Shown: positions 1-7,660 of the stretch, piece by piece
Numbering within the stretch: the stretch's first letter is position 1
Layout: every line of letters starts with the position of its first letter
Translations under genes and position numbers: made by a program
NCBI GenBank assembly: GCA_039680605.1
Contig: JBDKTA010000031.1
Coordinates: 1-37,834 of the forward strand
DNA: 37,834 bases
Direction: 5' to 3'
Origin: Planctomycetaceae bacterium
GTDB lineage: Bacteria > Planctomycetota > Phycisphaerae > SM23-33
The notes under the pieces: model-generated
What the model was told of the DNA's origin: nothing
What the model saw: the letters and a program-made list of their open reading frames with translations, nothing else
Database searches by the model: none

Positions 1-26
1 GCGTCGACGACGTAATAGACTTTCAT
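1..26 (-). CDS. 5' end of an unidentified phage-operon gene (partial)
   Basis: Only the first codons (M-K-V-Y-Y-V-V-D) lie in the window; the gene runs off the left edge. The ATG overlaps the TGA of the preceding gene as ATGA, and a purine-rich AAGGGGGG lies about 5 nt upstream, so translational coupling is likely. It is the next gene of the minus-strand tail module. No function can be assigned from eight codons. Confidence 0.55.
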
Positions 27-481
27 TTGGCCCCCCTTGCCGCCGCCAAACGGGATTCGGCTGCTGAGGCGTAATCTTCCGCCGCCAGCGATTCCTTCAC
101 CTGCGCGCGGGCCTTGGCGTGTTTGCCCGCCGTCGCCGGGTCCAGCGGGTCGGAGCTCATGGCTTCGACCGTTAGCTTGCTGGTCAGTCGCTTCATGCCT
201 TCGGCCTGCGCCCGGGCGGCGTCGGCCCGCCTGGTCAGCACGGACACCACCAGGTCCCGCCGCTTGGCCGGCGCGGCATATTCGCCCGCGTCAACCAGCA
301 GCGAGTTGCCCGCCGGCAGGAGCGTCCCTGCAGGGACGCCGCCGTCGAACGTGCGGATCACGTCGCCGGGGCGGCGGCCCTTTGAGTCGCCCTCCAGGGC
401 GATCACAGACAGTTTCACCGCGGAGATCGCAGAGATCGCGGAGACAGCCGGGGGATCAGGTTGTTTCTTTTCTTTGGCCAT
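23..481 (-). CDS. hypothetical phage-operon protein, 152 aa
   Basis: The product begins MAKEKKQPDPP and is hydrophilic and Ala-rich, with no membrane segment or recognised domain. Residues 20-60 look like a small beta region (VKLSVIALEGDSKGRRPGDVIRT), and the C-terminal half is predicted helical (many Ala, Lys, Arg and Glu). The gene sits in the tail module downstream of tail-type genes and is coupled by ATGA to the next gene, so a small tail or assembly role is possible but unproven. The ATG at 481 has only a weak Shine-Dalgarno (AGAGC). Its early codons (AISAISAV) are formed by a GCAGAGATC-type repeat that can pair with sequence just upstream of the start. Confidence 0.7.
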   Translation of the reverse strand: MAKEKKQPDPPAVSAISAISAVKLSVIALEGDSKGRRPGDVIRTFDGGVPAGTLLPAGNSLLVDAGEYAAPAKRRDLVVSVLTRRADAARAQAEGMKRLTSKLTVEAMSSDPLDPATAGKHAKARAQVKESLAAEDYASAAESRLAAARGAK

Positions 482-512
482 TGTTTGCTCTGCGGTCTCT
501 GCGTCCTCTGCG
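419..512. repeat. imperfect inverted repeat of GCAGAG/CTCTGC units around a start codon
   Basis: Positions 419-444 carry repeated CGGAGATCGCAGAGATCGCG-type units and 488-512 carry the complementary CTCTGCGGTCTCTGCG-type units. The ATG of the 152-aa gene (479-481) lies in the loop. The units resemble the caps of the larger composite repeats at 7,661 and 9,378. Confidence 0.6.
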
Positions 513-526
513 TTGAATCTTCCCGA

Positions 527-1513
527 TCAAGCTCCAACCGCCCGGTCGTACTGCAGGGCGATGCTGCCGATCTGGGCGGCCAGCGCCGAGGCCCCACCGG
601 TCTCCTGCAGGACGGTGCGGATCAGCACCATCAGGCGGTCGCCGGCGACCAGGCCCGCGTCGGTGATCGTGAACGTGCAGTCGGCGAAACTGCCCGTCAG
701 CGTGATCGCTGCGGTGGCGCACAGATCCGCCCCGACCGCCCCGTCGACGGACAGTTCGTAGACCTCGGCGTCAATCGTCTTGCTGGCCCCGGCCGTGCCG
801 GCCCCGGCGTACTTGGCACGCACGTTGATCTTTACGTCCGCGTCGGCGATGTAGCTCGCCGGCAGTTGCACGACGGCGGCCAGCGTGTCGGTCTTGGTGT
901 TGCCCTGGGCGTCTTCGCCCTGGAGCACAAAGGTGCCCGAGCCCCAGCCGCCCAGGACGCGCTTGAACAGCCCGGCCCCGCCGGTGGCGTCCATCACCGT
1001 GCCGTCGGGGTCGATCACGCCGGTGACCAGGTCCACCTGCAGGCTCGTCAGTTCCTGCTGGCCGACAGCCCGGAACATCGCGCGGCTGCGGCAGTCGACC
1101 ATGTCCGCGTGAAGATACGTTCCGGCGCCGACGGTGACCGTCGCCAGAGGAACATGCACAGCCGCGGGAAAACCGCTGGTGTTGACCTGAAGGACAGCCG
1201 CTTCCGTCAGGTAGACATAGTTCGTTGCGTTGACGGTCAGCGCATTGCCGGTGCTGCCGGCGTAGGCGACGGCTTGCCCGTGCCGGTAAAACGTGCCGGC
1301 TGTCACGCCGAAGGTCGCCTGGCCGTCTTTCACCACTCGAAGGGCGTTGGGCAGAGCCAGAATGCGATTCCAGATCGCTTCCTTCTGATAGGCGGCGGTG
1401 TAGTACGGCGACTGGCCGATCGTGTTGTAAACGGCGCCTGTCGCCGGGTCGGTCGTGCCGCTGAGGGCGTTGGCGGCGTCGGCGGTCAAGGCTGCTTCCA
1501 CAGGGTTTGCCAT
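527..1513 (-). CDS. putative phage structural (tail/fibre-type) protein, 328 aa
   Basis: The protein starts MANPVEAALTADAAN. After a short helical N-terminus it is dominated by beta-rich, Gly/Thr/Val-rich sequence such as GSTGNALTVNATNYVYL and VHVPLATVTVGAGTYL, a pattern typical of virion surface or fibre proteins; the C-terminal third resembles an Ig-like or jelly-roll beta domain. I recognise no named family. The start is supported by GGAG seven nt upstream of the ATG. The position downstream of tail-tube-type genes supports a distal tail or adhesion role, but that is inference from order and composition. Confidence 0.7.
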   Translation of the reverse strand: MANPVEAALTADAANALSGTTDPATGAVYNTIGQSPYYTAAYQKEAIWNRILALPNALRVVKDGQATFGVTAGTFYRHGQAVAYAGSTGNALTVNATNYVYLTEAAVLQVNTSGFPAAVHVPLATVTVGAGTYLHADMVDCRSRAMFRAVGQQELTSLQVDLVTGVIDPDGTVMDATGGAGLFKRVLGGWGSGTFVLQGEDAQGNTKTDTLAAVVQLPASYIADADVKINVRAKYAGAGTAGASKTIDAEVYELSVDGAVGADLCATAAITLTGSFADCTFTITDAGLVAGDRLMVLIRTVLQETGGASALAAQIGSIALQYDRAVGA

Positions 1514-1532
1514 AGCGTTTCTCCAAGTAGTC

Positions 1533-1549
1533 CGGGCGTCTCGCCCATG
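1533..1549. repeat. degenerate copy of the GGGCG-CGCCC palindrome
   Basis: CGGGCGTCTCGCCCATG lies in the short gap between two phage genes, 20 nt upstream of the ATG at 1,513. It is a partial copy of the element described at 14,121. Confidence 0.6.
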
Positions 1550-1588
1550 TTCTTCGTGTCACGACCATCAAGGCCGTAACGGTTCTCC

Positions 1589-2320
1589 TCAGACATCCGG
1601 CGACCGGCTCCAAGTCAAGGTCAGCGCATCGGCCAGTACGTCGTACGACTGCACCCGCAGGTCCGACGCGGGCCGGGGCGGCCCATCGAGTTGCTGCAGC
1701 GTGCTGTGCCGGGCAAGTTCATTTCCGGCCTCGTCTTCCACGATGACCGTTATTGGATAGCTCCCCGGCGGCATCGGCTCGCTCGTCCATCGGAGCATGC
1801 GGCAGTCGAAGCCGTATTCGCCCATCCCCCCGCCGTATCCCCACCCCGGCGCGCCCGAGGCGTCCCATCCGTACGCTGCGGTTCCAAAACGCCCCAGGGC
1901 AAAGCCGCCGGCCCCAAACCCGCGGGGAAACGCCACCTGCGAGAACACGCCTTCGTCCGCGGCCGCGGCGCCGGCTGGCTCCAGCAGGATCTTCACGACG
2001 GCGTCAGGCCCCAATGACATCACCAGCGGCACGGTGATGGAAATCCGATTGCCTCCGGCCAGGGGCGGGACCGCCTCATGCCACAGGTTCGACTGAGCCA
2101 GCTCCGCGCTCACGGCCAGCAGGAAGACGACGTCGCTCGCTCCGGCGTCGGGCAGGATAAACTCGACGACTCCGTCCGCCGGCGTCTGCCAGTCGACCAG
2201 TTGCCCCGAGACATAGCACTGCACGACAGCGTCGGCGTCGGCACACGCGGCCCGCACAATGCGGGTCAGATCGTGCGCAAAGTCGGCCAGGTACGAAATT
2301 GCGTCGCTGGAGTAACTCAT
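1589..2320 (-). CDS. hypothetical phage structural protein, 243 aa
   Basis: The product begins MSYSSDAISYLADFAHDL. It has a helical N-terminus, a beta-rich middle, a strongly Gly/Ala/Tyr-rich stretch around residues 130-165 (GGFALGRFGTAAYG, GWGYGGGMGEYG) and a C-terminal Ig or fibronectin-like segment (SYPITVIVEDEAGNELARH ... DLRVQSYD). This is compatible with a tail-tip or fibre component; no family is recognised. The start codon overlaps the stop of the upstream gene (TAATG), showing translational coupling within the operon. Confidence 0.7.
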   Translation of the reverse strand: MSYSSDAISYLADFAHDLTRIVRAACADADAVVQCYVSGQLVDWQTPADGVVEFILPDAGASDVVFLLAVSAELAQSNLWHEAVPPLAGGNRISITVPLVMSLGPDAVVKILLEPAGAAAADEGVFSQVAFPRGFGAGGFALGRFGTAAYGWDASGAPGWGYGGGMGEYGFDCRMLRWTSEPMPPGSYPITVIVEDEAGNELARHSTLQQLDGPPRPASDLRVQSYDVLADALTLTWSRSPDV

Positions 2321-2730
2321 TACGCCCTCGCTTGGTGAATCGTCGCTTCGACGCAGACCACAGCCCGGTAAAACCCAGCGGGATTACCGCATACCTCCAC
2401 CGCGTCGGCCGGCGCGTACGCCTGCAGCATGCAGTCGGGGTACTCGCTGCCGTCGGTGCCGATGTACGTGGCGACGGTCATCCCATCCGCCAGCGATTGC
2501 ACGCCGCGCAGCGCATTCTTGAGGGCCTGATGCGCCCCCGCCGCCGTGGCGCCGGCAACCTCAAGAACGCCGGTGACGCGGATGTCGCGCCCGCCGCGGC
2601 CGTGGCATTGGATGAACTCGCCATCGAGCCCGGGCATGGTTTCGGCATGAACCCGCACGCCCGGGGCAGAGAGAAACTCCCTGGCCGCGTGCGTACACAA
2701 TGGCTGATTGTTGAATGTCGGTGCGGACAT
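2320..2730 (-). CDS. hypothetical phage tail-module protein, 136 aa
   Basis: I place the start at MSAPTFNNQPL (2,730), which has GGAAGGGG about 6 nt upstream. The open frame extends further 5', but only by reading through palindromic repeat DNA that spells M-G-E-T-P-M-P units and is not expected to be part of the protein. The product is a compact alpha/beta protein with a helical segment (GAHQALKNALRGVQSLADG) followed by YIGTDGSEYPDCMLQAYAP and a C-terminal strand. It lies after the tail-tube-like gene and overlaps the next start by TAATG. The operon position suggests a tail assembly or tail-completion protein, but the family is not recognised. Confidence 0.7.
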   Translation of the reverse strand: MSAPTFNNQPLCTHAAREFLSAPGVRVHAETMPGLDGEFIQCHGRGGRDIRVTGVLEVAGATAAGAHQALKNALRGVQSLADGMTVATYIGTDGSEYPDCMLQAYAPADAVEVCGNPAGFYRAVVCVEATIHQARA

Positions 2731-2747
2731 TGTCGCCCCTTCCCGTA

Positions 2748-2918
2748 GCATGGGCGTCTCGCCCATGAGTAGCACGGGCGTCCCGCCCGTGAGTGGCATG
2801 GGCGTCTCGCCCATGCTCTTGCTGTGTGGCATGGGCGTTTTTTGGCAGCCCATGCTCCCCGATCCCTGAGATCAGGGACACGCACAACGGAGTTGTGCGT
2901 GGCACCCGTCTGGCCCAT
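2748..2918. repeat. cluster of GCATGGGCG-CGCCCATGC palindromes plus a CACGCACAAC hairpin
   Basis: This gap contains four palindromic units at about 2,748, 2,772, 2,796 and 2,829 (the last with an expanded, T-rich centre). It then has a 23-bp hairpin with 10-bp perfect arms (CACGCACAAC / GTTGTGCGTG) at 2,879-2,901, followed by ACCCGTCTGGCCCATG. The 38-bp hairpin block starting at 2,875 is identical to the block at 8,582 inside a coding sequence. No gene is seen here. Confidence 0.9.
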
Positions 2919-2938
2919 GTTCCTGGTCTTAAAGTCTG

Positions 2939-3343
2939 CTAACTGATCTGGACCGGGTCGCCCAGCCCGTCAGAACTGGCCGCCGTAAAGTTGATTCTCG
3001 CCTCCGAGGCGCGTCCTTTGCCCACGCGTGTCTCTATGCCGACGACGCTGACGCCGCTGATAGTCACTGGTCGCGTGGTGGATGAACCTGCCGGCTTCCA
3101 GGCGAACGTCAACGTGCCGGCCTTGCCTTCCAGCGCCATCGCCGCCGCGGCGTCGGTCATGACGATGGTTCCCGCGACGCTGCAGGCCCCGGCGGCCGCG
3201 ACGCTGTCGAAGACTTCGCCGTCGCCCCGCGCGCTGATCGCCCGTCGCGTCTTGCTCAGGGCGATTGACCCTGCTCCGTTGATCGCCGCGCCCGCCAGCG
3301 CAACGCCGCTGATGCCGTCGAATACCTGGTAGCTGATAGCCAT
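2939..3343 (-). CDS. putative phage tail-tube-like protein, 134 aa
   Basis: The start MAISYQVFDGISG (3,343) has GAGGAA five nt upstream; the longer open frame upstream has no natural composition and overlaps the previous gene. The protein is small, acidic and beta-rich, with regular alternation (GSIALSKTRRAISARGD, GTIVMTDAAAAMALEGKAG, TRPVTISGVSVVGIETRVG) and a final EARINFTAASSDG. This matches the general look of small tail-tube proteins. It follows a tail-terminator-sized gene, as is usual in tailed-phage operons. The assignment rests on size, composition and order, not on a recognised signature. Confidence 0.6.
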   Translation of the reverse strand: MAISYQVFDGISGVALAGAAINGAGSIALSKTRRAISARGDGEVFDSVAAAGACSVAGTIVMTDAAAAMALEGKAGTLTFAWKPAGSSTTRPVTISGVSVVGIETRVGKGRASEARINFTAASSDGLGDPVQIS

Positions 3344-3362
3344 GGGTTCCTCGTTCGTGCCG

Positions 3363-3863
3363 TTAGTGTTTGACGCCCGTTTCCAAGGCGAATCCCACCG
3401 TGACGGGCAGGTGGCAGACGATCCAGGGCGACTCGGCCTGCACGTCCAGGTCCACATCGCCCCAGCGGACGGCGTCGTGGTAGTAGGCGCTGTCGCCCCA
3501 GGCGCTGGCCTGCGGCGGCGGGGTCGACTCGACGGCGTTCTTGGCGGCGTTGGCCAGGCGCAGGATCTCCTGCACGCGCTGCGATTCGTCTGCCGCCGCC
3601 GCGACCTGCGCCGAGACGATCAACTCCAGCGCGACATAGCAACCGCGAACGTCCTGCGGGCTCGTGCGCTCTGCCGTGGTCACATACCGCACCACCACCC
3701 GCAGCGCCGGGCCGACGAACTGGCACTCCTGCGCCTGCTGGCGGCTGGCGGTGACGGTCACGGCCTGGAAGACCGGCAGAGCGTCAATCTGCGCCGCCGC
3801 CAGGGCGGCCTTGACGGCTGCGACGATGCTCCAGTCCACATTGGCGACAGTAATGGCGCTCAT
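3363..3863 (-). CDS. putative phage tail-terminator/tail-completion protein, 166 aa
   Basis: The product begins MSAITVANVDWSIVAAVKAAL; its ATG follows AGGAG at 6 nt. It has an N-terminal helix, a beta segment containing RVVVRYVTT, a central ELIVSAQVAAAADESQRVQEILRLANAA region in which an oligomer-type strand leads into a helix, and a C-terminal VDLDVQAESPWIVCHLPVTVGF strand pair. This alpha/beta layout is what head-tail or tail-terminator proteins of this size show. The gene lies between a connector-sized gene and the tail-tube candidate. The function is inferred from layout and position. Confidence 0.55.
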   Translation of the reverse strand: MSAITVANVDWSIVAAVKAALAAAQIDALPVFQAVTVTASRQQAQECQFVGPALRVVVRYVTTAERTSPQDVRGCYVALELIVSAQVAAAADESQRVQEILRLANAAKNAVESTPPPQASAWGDSAYYHDAVRWGDVDLDVQAESPWIVCHLPVTVGFALETGVKH

Positions 3864-3876
3864 GGTTGCTCCTGTT

Positions 3877-4016
3877 GCATGGGCGTCTCGCCCATGCTCT
3901 TTCTGTGTGGCATGGGCGTCTCGCCCATGCTCCCCGTTCTTTTTGCTCTCTGGCGGGCGAGACGCCCGTGCGACTCATGGGCAGGATGCCCATGCTACGA
4001 TCGAGATGCCCATGCG
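3877..4016. repeat. palindromic repeat cluster (33-bp tandem pair and degenerate units)
   Basis: Two copies of the GCATGGGCG-TCT-CGCCCATGC unit lie 33 bp apart (3,877 and 3,910), separated by CTCTTTCTGTGTG, the same 33-bp period found at 14,145. They are followed by GGCGGGCGAGACGCCCG and two ATGGGCA..TGCCCAT units. The cluster fills the gap between two phage genes and ends 4 nt from the stop codon at 4,020-4,022. No gene is seen in the interval. Confidence 0.9.
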
Positions 4017-4019
4017 ACT

Positions 4020-4817
4020 TTACAGTCGCGTCACGCGGACCATTCCGGGGGCCTTGAGGGCGTCGGCGTTCTGGTCGAGGTCGGGGTTGGTGTTGAAGGT
4101 CAGGTTCCAGGCCGAGACCGCCTCGCGCCGGCACGTGTCGTGATAGTCGCGCAGCTTCGAGAACATCGTGTGGCTGGCCCGCTCGTGGCAACTGCCGAAC
4201 GCCAACGTCAGGGCCCAGTGAACGGCCGCCTCCTTGAGCTGGTCGGGCGCGGCCAGGCGGCGATAATCCGGCACGGCGCGCGACGCCGAGGCGCTGTAGC
4301 GGTGCTCGGGGGCGCCGAACCCGCCCATCGCGGCGGCGTACATCTGGCTTGCCAGCAGCAGGACCTTGCGCGTGGCGGCGGCGCAGTATCGCGCCATGCC
4401 GGCTGTCGCGCTATAAACGGTGGCCGGAAGGTCCGCCAGGTGATGGTACTCGTCGGCCAGGTCCGAATCGGTGCAGAGGCTCACGAGCACCGGCACGGCC
4501 GCGTCGTCGGCGAGATAGCTCTCGAGGTACATCGTGCCGCCCAACCCGCTTTGATTGGCCGGCGAGAATGTACACAGCGCCGGCGCCGCATCGATGCCGG
4601 CGACGTTGACCGTGCCTTCGGCCACCTTGTCCTGAGGGGCCCCGGCGGGATCCTTGTACAGGGCGGCCGTCACCGTCTGGCCGGTCTTGACGCAATTCAG
4701 CCACAGCCAGCCGTCCTTGGTGTTGCCCGGTGAGCGGGTATCGACCCCGCTCAGCGCCCACCGCGACGTGCGCAGGCATGAACGATCTTCGTATGCGATG
4801 CAGTAGTCAAAGCTCAT
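4020..4817 (-). CDS. putative phage head-tail connector-region protein, 265 aa
   Basis: The start MSFDYCIAYEDRSC has AGGA about 9 nt upstream. The first half is beta-rich (DGWLWLNCVKTGQTVTAALYKD, Ig-like), and the middle contains LPATVYSATAGMARYCAAATRKVLLLASQM. The C-terminal ~90 residues are helical and charged (PDQLKEAAVHWALTLAFG ... HTMFSKLRDYHDTCRREA), resembling the helical bundle of small connector or adaptor proteins. The position between the capsid gene (with two inserted genes) and the tail-terminator candidate fits a connector. No Pfam-type signature is certain, so this remains an order-based call. Confidence 0.55.
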   Translation of the reverse strand: MSFDYCIAYEDRSCLRTSRWALSGVDTRSPGNTKDGWLWLNCVKTGQTVTAALYKDPAGAPQDKVAEGTVNVAGIDAAPALCTFSPANQSGLGGTMYLESYLADDAAVPVLVSLCTDSDLADEYHHLADLPATVYSATAGMARYCAAATRKVLLLASQMYAAAMGGFGAPEHRYSASASRAVPDYRRLAAPDQLKEAAVHWALTLAFGSCHERASHTMFSKLRDYHDTCRREAVSAWNLTFNTNPDLDQNADALKAPGMVRVTRL

Positions 4818-4833
4818 GTTGGTTGTTCCTGTG

Positions 4834-4880
4834 GCACGGGCGAGACGCCCGTGTTACTCATGGGCGAGACGCCCATGCTA
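4834..4880. repeat. two palindromic units abutting a stop codon
   Basis: One unit is GCACGGGCG-AGA-CGCCCGTG and the other is ATGGGCG-AGA-CGCCCATGC. The flank TAGCATGGG of the second unit supplies the TAG stop (4,878-4,880) of the neighbouring minus-strand gene, so the insertion edge and the end of the gene coincide. Confidence 0.85.
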
Positions 4881-5792
4881 CGGGTTGAGAAGGCGGTCCA
4901 GACACGTTGCGTCCACCAGTTCCTCCAGCGACCATTGCCGGCAGGCCAGGTGAAAGAGGAAGTTCTCGACGGCCTCTTGCCGCGGGCGCCATCCGCGCCG
5001 CATGTCGGCGACGGCGGCGGGCAGGTCCGCCAGCGCACTCTGCCGCGCCACGCCGGCGGCGGCGTAAAGGGCCGGTCCCAGGCACAGGACCGGACAGCCC
5101 ATCGCCAGCGATTCGATGCCGGCAGTGCTGTTGATCGTCACGCAGAAAGACGCCCGCTCCAGGGCGTGGCGGAGCTGGCCGCGCTGCAGCGTCGCGCGGC
5201 GCCAGGCGCCGGGCGCCAGCGGCTGCAGCGGATGCGGTCGCACGCGGATGGCGCAGCCTTTGGGCGCGGCGGCCTCGACCGCGGCGATCAGCGGCCCGGG
5301 GGTGTCGATCTCGCTGTCGTAAAGCTGCGCGTCGCCGGTGACCTGGGCGAGCACGACGATGGGTCCCTTGCGCACCCGCACGGGCTTGGGCTGCCGCCCC
5401 CAGGCCTTGAGGAACCGCTCGCGGCCTTGGGGCGGGCACGGACGCGCGAAACACTCGGGCGTCGCCCACGATGCGCGATGACTGAAGCCCAGGCGGTCGA
5501 TCTGCACGTAGTTCATGCGGTCGAACCAGCCCCGCTCCATCGCAAAGATGGGCACGCCCTCCTGTCGCAATCGCTCTGCGCAGCGGCCGATTTCGCCCTT
5601 GAGAGCGTTCCAGACAAACACCGCCTCGACCGGCCGATGGAACAGTTTCTCTGTGCCCACCGGCGGTGCTGCGACACAGGGCTCGAAGCCCAAACGCAAC
5701 AGCGCCTTGAACAGGTGCCGGTGCGGCATGCCCTCTGGCCCGCTCTGCCGCCATTGCCGCGGCGAAGCTATGATTCCAATGCGTCGTCCCAT
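4878..5792 (-). CDS. Capsule_synth-like (KpsC/LpsZ-type) glycosyltransferase-like protein, 304 aa
   Basis: The C-terminal half carries the hallmark of capsule/Kdo-type glycosyltransferases of the Capsule_synth family: RVRPHP (about residues 183-188), then CVTINSTAGIESLAMG (217-232) and PVLCLG (234-239). The N-terminal half is a Rossmann-like fold beginning RIGIIASPRQW, with FAMERGWFDR around 83-92. Such proteins transfer sugars to membrane-surface glycans. The gene overlaps the preceding gene by 25 bp and lies inside a phage capsid-to-tail operon, which is unusual. Substrate and acceptor are unknown; modification of host surface glycan or of virion protein are both possible. Its TAG stop lies at the edge of a repeat, so the C-terminus may have been altered by insertion. 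Confidence 0.7.
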   Translation of the reverse strand: MGRRIGIIASPRQWRQSGPEGMPHRHLFKALLRLGFEPCVAAPPVGTEKLFHRPVEAVFVWNALKGEIGRCAERLRQEGVPIFAMERGWFDRMNYVQIDRLGFSHRASWATPECFARPCPPQGRERFLKAWGRQPKPVRVRKGPIVVLAQVTGDAQLYDSEIDTPGPLIAAVEAAAPKGCAIRVRPHPLQPLAPGAWRRATLQRGQLRHALERASFCVTINSTAGIESLAMGCPVLCLGPALYAAAGVARQSALADLPAAVADMRRGWRPRQEAVENFLFHLACRQWSLEELVDATCLDRLLNP

Positions 5793-6439
5793 GCGACCAC
5801 CTCGATTGCTTCAAGTCGTGTTCCGTGCGATACGCTGACGAGAGTTCCGCCCAGTGCCCCGACCACCGACGCCGCGTGCGCGAAGGCCCGCTCGATGCAT
5901 GCCCCCGGCGGCGGGGCGTAGCGGCCTTCCAGGCCGGTCGAGACGTTGTACGGATCGATCATGTCCAGGTGCCCGCCGCCGTAGTCGACGCCGGCCAGCA
6001 CGATCCGCCGCGCGCCCTGCAGCCACGCCCAGTTGGCGGCCATCAGGACCACCGAGGGGTTCTTCATGACAGCCGCCTCGCCGTTGGAGTCGAAGACCGC
6101 CTCCGCCTGCCAGCCGTCTTCAAAGCGCAGGAACTGGTCGCAGTGCGTGACCCTCGAGCAGGCCGGTCCGACCTTCCACGCCGGGCAGGGCTTCCAGAGT
6201 TCCTGGTGATATTTGGCGCCCCATCGCTGGTCGTGCCAGAGATTGCGGTACGTGTCGCGAATGACCAGGGCGTGCCACGGCAGGTGGGCCAGCGTCCTGG
6301 AACAGAGCACGCGATTGGTGCCGATCAGCATCGTCCCGCCGGCGATACAGCGGCGCCAGAAACTCTCCGGCGCCGAGTCGACCGACGAGCCGTTGCCGAC
6401 GATCACGGCCGTACCAGCGGATGGAGCGCATTTCGCCAT
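5768..6439 (-). CDS. DUF115/GT42-like Rossmann protein, 223 aa
   Basis: The protein opens with a strand and nucleotide-binding-like loop AVIVGNGSSVD (residues 11-21), followed by GGTMLIGTNRVL, and later RRIVLAGVDYGGGHLD (about 144-159). This pattern is seen in DUF115/MAF-type motility-accessory proteins and in bacterial sialyltransferase-like (GT42) proteins (GNGPS ... N-Q/N-R ... G-D/V-Y). Its exact reaction cannot be told. It overlaps the Capsule_synth-like gene by 25 bp, so the two are probably translated together and work on the same glycan. I chose the ATG at 6,439; a GTG at 6,454 is possible. The repeat cap just upstream contributes the only Shine-Dalgarno-like bases. Confidence 0.6.
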   Translation of the reverse strand: MAKCAPSAGTAVIVGNGSSVDSAPESFWRRCIAGGTMLIGTNRVLCSRTLAHLPWHALVIRDTYRNLWHDQRWGAKYHQELWKPCPAWKVGPACSRVTHCDQFLRFEDGWQAEAVFDSNGEAAVMKNPSVVLMAANWAWLQGARRIVLAGVDYGGGHLDMIDPYNVSTGLEGRYAPPPGACIERAFAHAASVVGALGGTLVSVSHGTRLEAIEVVAWDDALES

Positions 6440-6443
6440 TAGA

Positions 6444-6560
6444 GAACTCACCACAGAGGCACAGAGAAATCAGAGGATGGGTGGGGATGAATGGATGGTT
6501 GGATGATTGGATGGATGGACGGGAGCGAGTCCCATCCATCCACCCATCCATTCATCCATT
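6444..6560. repeat. composite repeat: CACAGAGG cap and GGAT/ATCC inverted arms
   Basis: The 123-nt gap between the DUF115-like gene and the capsid gene holds GAACTCACCACAGAGGCACA (6,444 on), then GGATGGATGATTGG-type repeats, a short GGGAGCGAGTCCC centre and the complementary CCATCCATCC repeats. The right-hand cap is missing or truncated, since the arm ends 3 nt from the capsid stop codon. No gene is present. Confidence 0.85.
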
Positions 6561-6562
6561 CA

Positions 6563-7627
6563 CTACACCGTCGCGTTGAAGATGCCCTTGACGACCTTCA
6601 ACTGGCGGTGGTCCTGGTAGTCCTCATCCCAGTTGGCCGCGGTGGCCAGCTCGGCATCGGTGGGGTTGTCGGTGGCGCTGGCCCACTTCATGCCGTAGAC
6701 CTCGTACTGCACGTCGAAGTCCTCGCGCACGTACGTGACGGACGACTCCTTGAGGATGTCGCGCTGGATCTCGATGCCCTGGTCGTAGATCACCCGGGCC
6801 GTCAGCGACCCGCCGCCCAGGCCCAGCACCACGTAGTCGGTGAAGTAGCCGCTGGTCTGCGTGTTGATCAGCGACGGGGCGTCGACCACCAGCACCGTTC
6901 GCCCGAAGGCCTGCACCACGTCGCGATAGATCGCCACGCCGGCCACCCGCTCGAACTTGTAGTTGGCGATCGCGTCGCCCACCAGGTCGGCGAAGACGGC
7001 CGAGGGCATCACGAACGTCAGGATTTCCTCGCGGGCGTCGCCCATCTTGGCCAGCAGCACGTTCATGTGGGCCATCGAGGCGGTGACCTTCTGCCCGGCC
7101 GTCTTGCCGCGCGAGACGTCCAGCACGTGAATATTCGAGCTGGCGGTCGTGCCGTCGGTGGTGTCGGCAGAGTCCACCGCCGCCACGGCGGCGGCGATGA
7201 TGTTGTTGCGGATGGTCAGGATCTTGCTGTCGGCGAACTGCTGACCGAGGTTGACCATCGCGGCGTTCATGTCGAAGGCGCGCCCGGCCTTGCGGGCCTG
7301 GATGTCGGTCACGGCGACCGGTCCGCAGCCCTTGGTCTGACTGACGAGCTTGCCGCCGGTCATCTCGAGCTTGCGGACGTTGACGGCGTCGCCGGGGCTG
7401 TCGTTGTTGCGGCTGGAGACCAGCGAGTCGATGGGCTTCCAGCGGGCGGTGTCGGTGAAGTCGCCGCCCAAAGCCATCTGGCGGGCCGGGTCGCTCTCCA
7501 GCACGATGGCGCCGGCGGAGGCTTGGTTGAAGATGTCGATCTTTTCGATGGTCCTGCGATACTCCTCGGCGCGGAGGGTGTCCTTGTAGACCATGTCGGC
7601 GGCAGAGCCGTATTCAGCGGTAGCCAT
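6563..7627 (-). CDS. phage major capsid protein, 354 aa
   Basis: The size, the operon position after two scaffold-like genes and the sequence all fit a HK97-fold major capsid protein, most like the gp13-like family. There is an N-terminal arm (AEYGSAADMVYKDTLRAEEYRRTIEKIDIFN), a TDIQARKAGRAFDMNAAMVNLGQQFAD-type spine region near 105-135, a P-domain segment LTFVMPSAVFADLVGDAI, and VIYDQGIEIQRDILKESS followed by YVREDFDVQYEVYGMKW close to the C-terminus, the typical final strands. It forms the procapsid shell. The ATG follows AAAGGAAAG, a strong ribosome-binding site. No protease gene is visible nearby, so maturation cleavage may be absent or the protease may lie elsewhere. Confidence 0.85.
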   Translation of the reverse strand: MATAEYGSAADMVYKDTLRAEEYRRTIEKIDIFNQASAGAIVLESDPARQMALGGDFTDTARWKPIDSLVSSRNNDSPGDAVNVRKLEMTGGKLVSQTKGCGPVAVTDIQARKAGRAFDMNAAMVNLGQQFADSKILTIRNNIIAAAVAAVDSADTTDGTTASSNIHVLDVSRGKTAGQKVTASMAHMNVLLAKMGDAREEILTFVMPSAVFADLVGDAIANYKFERVAGVAIYRDVVQAFGRTVLVVDAPSLINTQTSGYFTDYVVLGLGGGSLTARVIYDQGIEIQRDILKESSVTYVREDFDVQYEVYGMKWASATDNPTDAELATAANWDEDYQDHRQLKVVKGIFNATV

Positions 7628-7660
7628 AGCGTTCTTTCCTTTCTAAGTTTGGTTTCGAAC

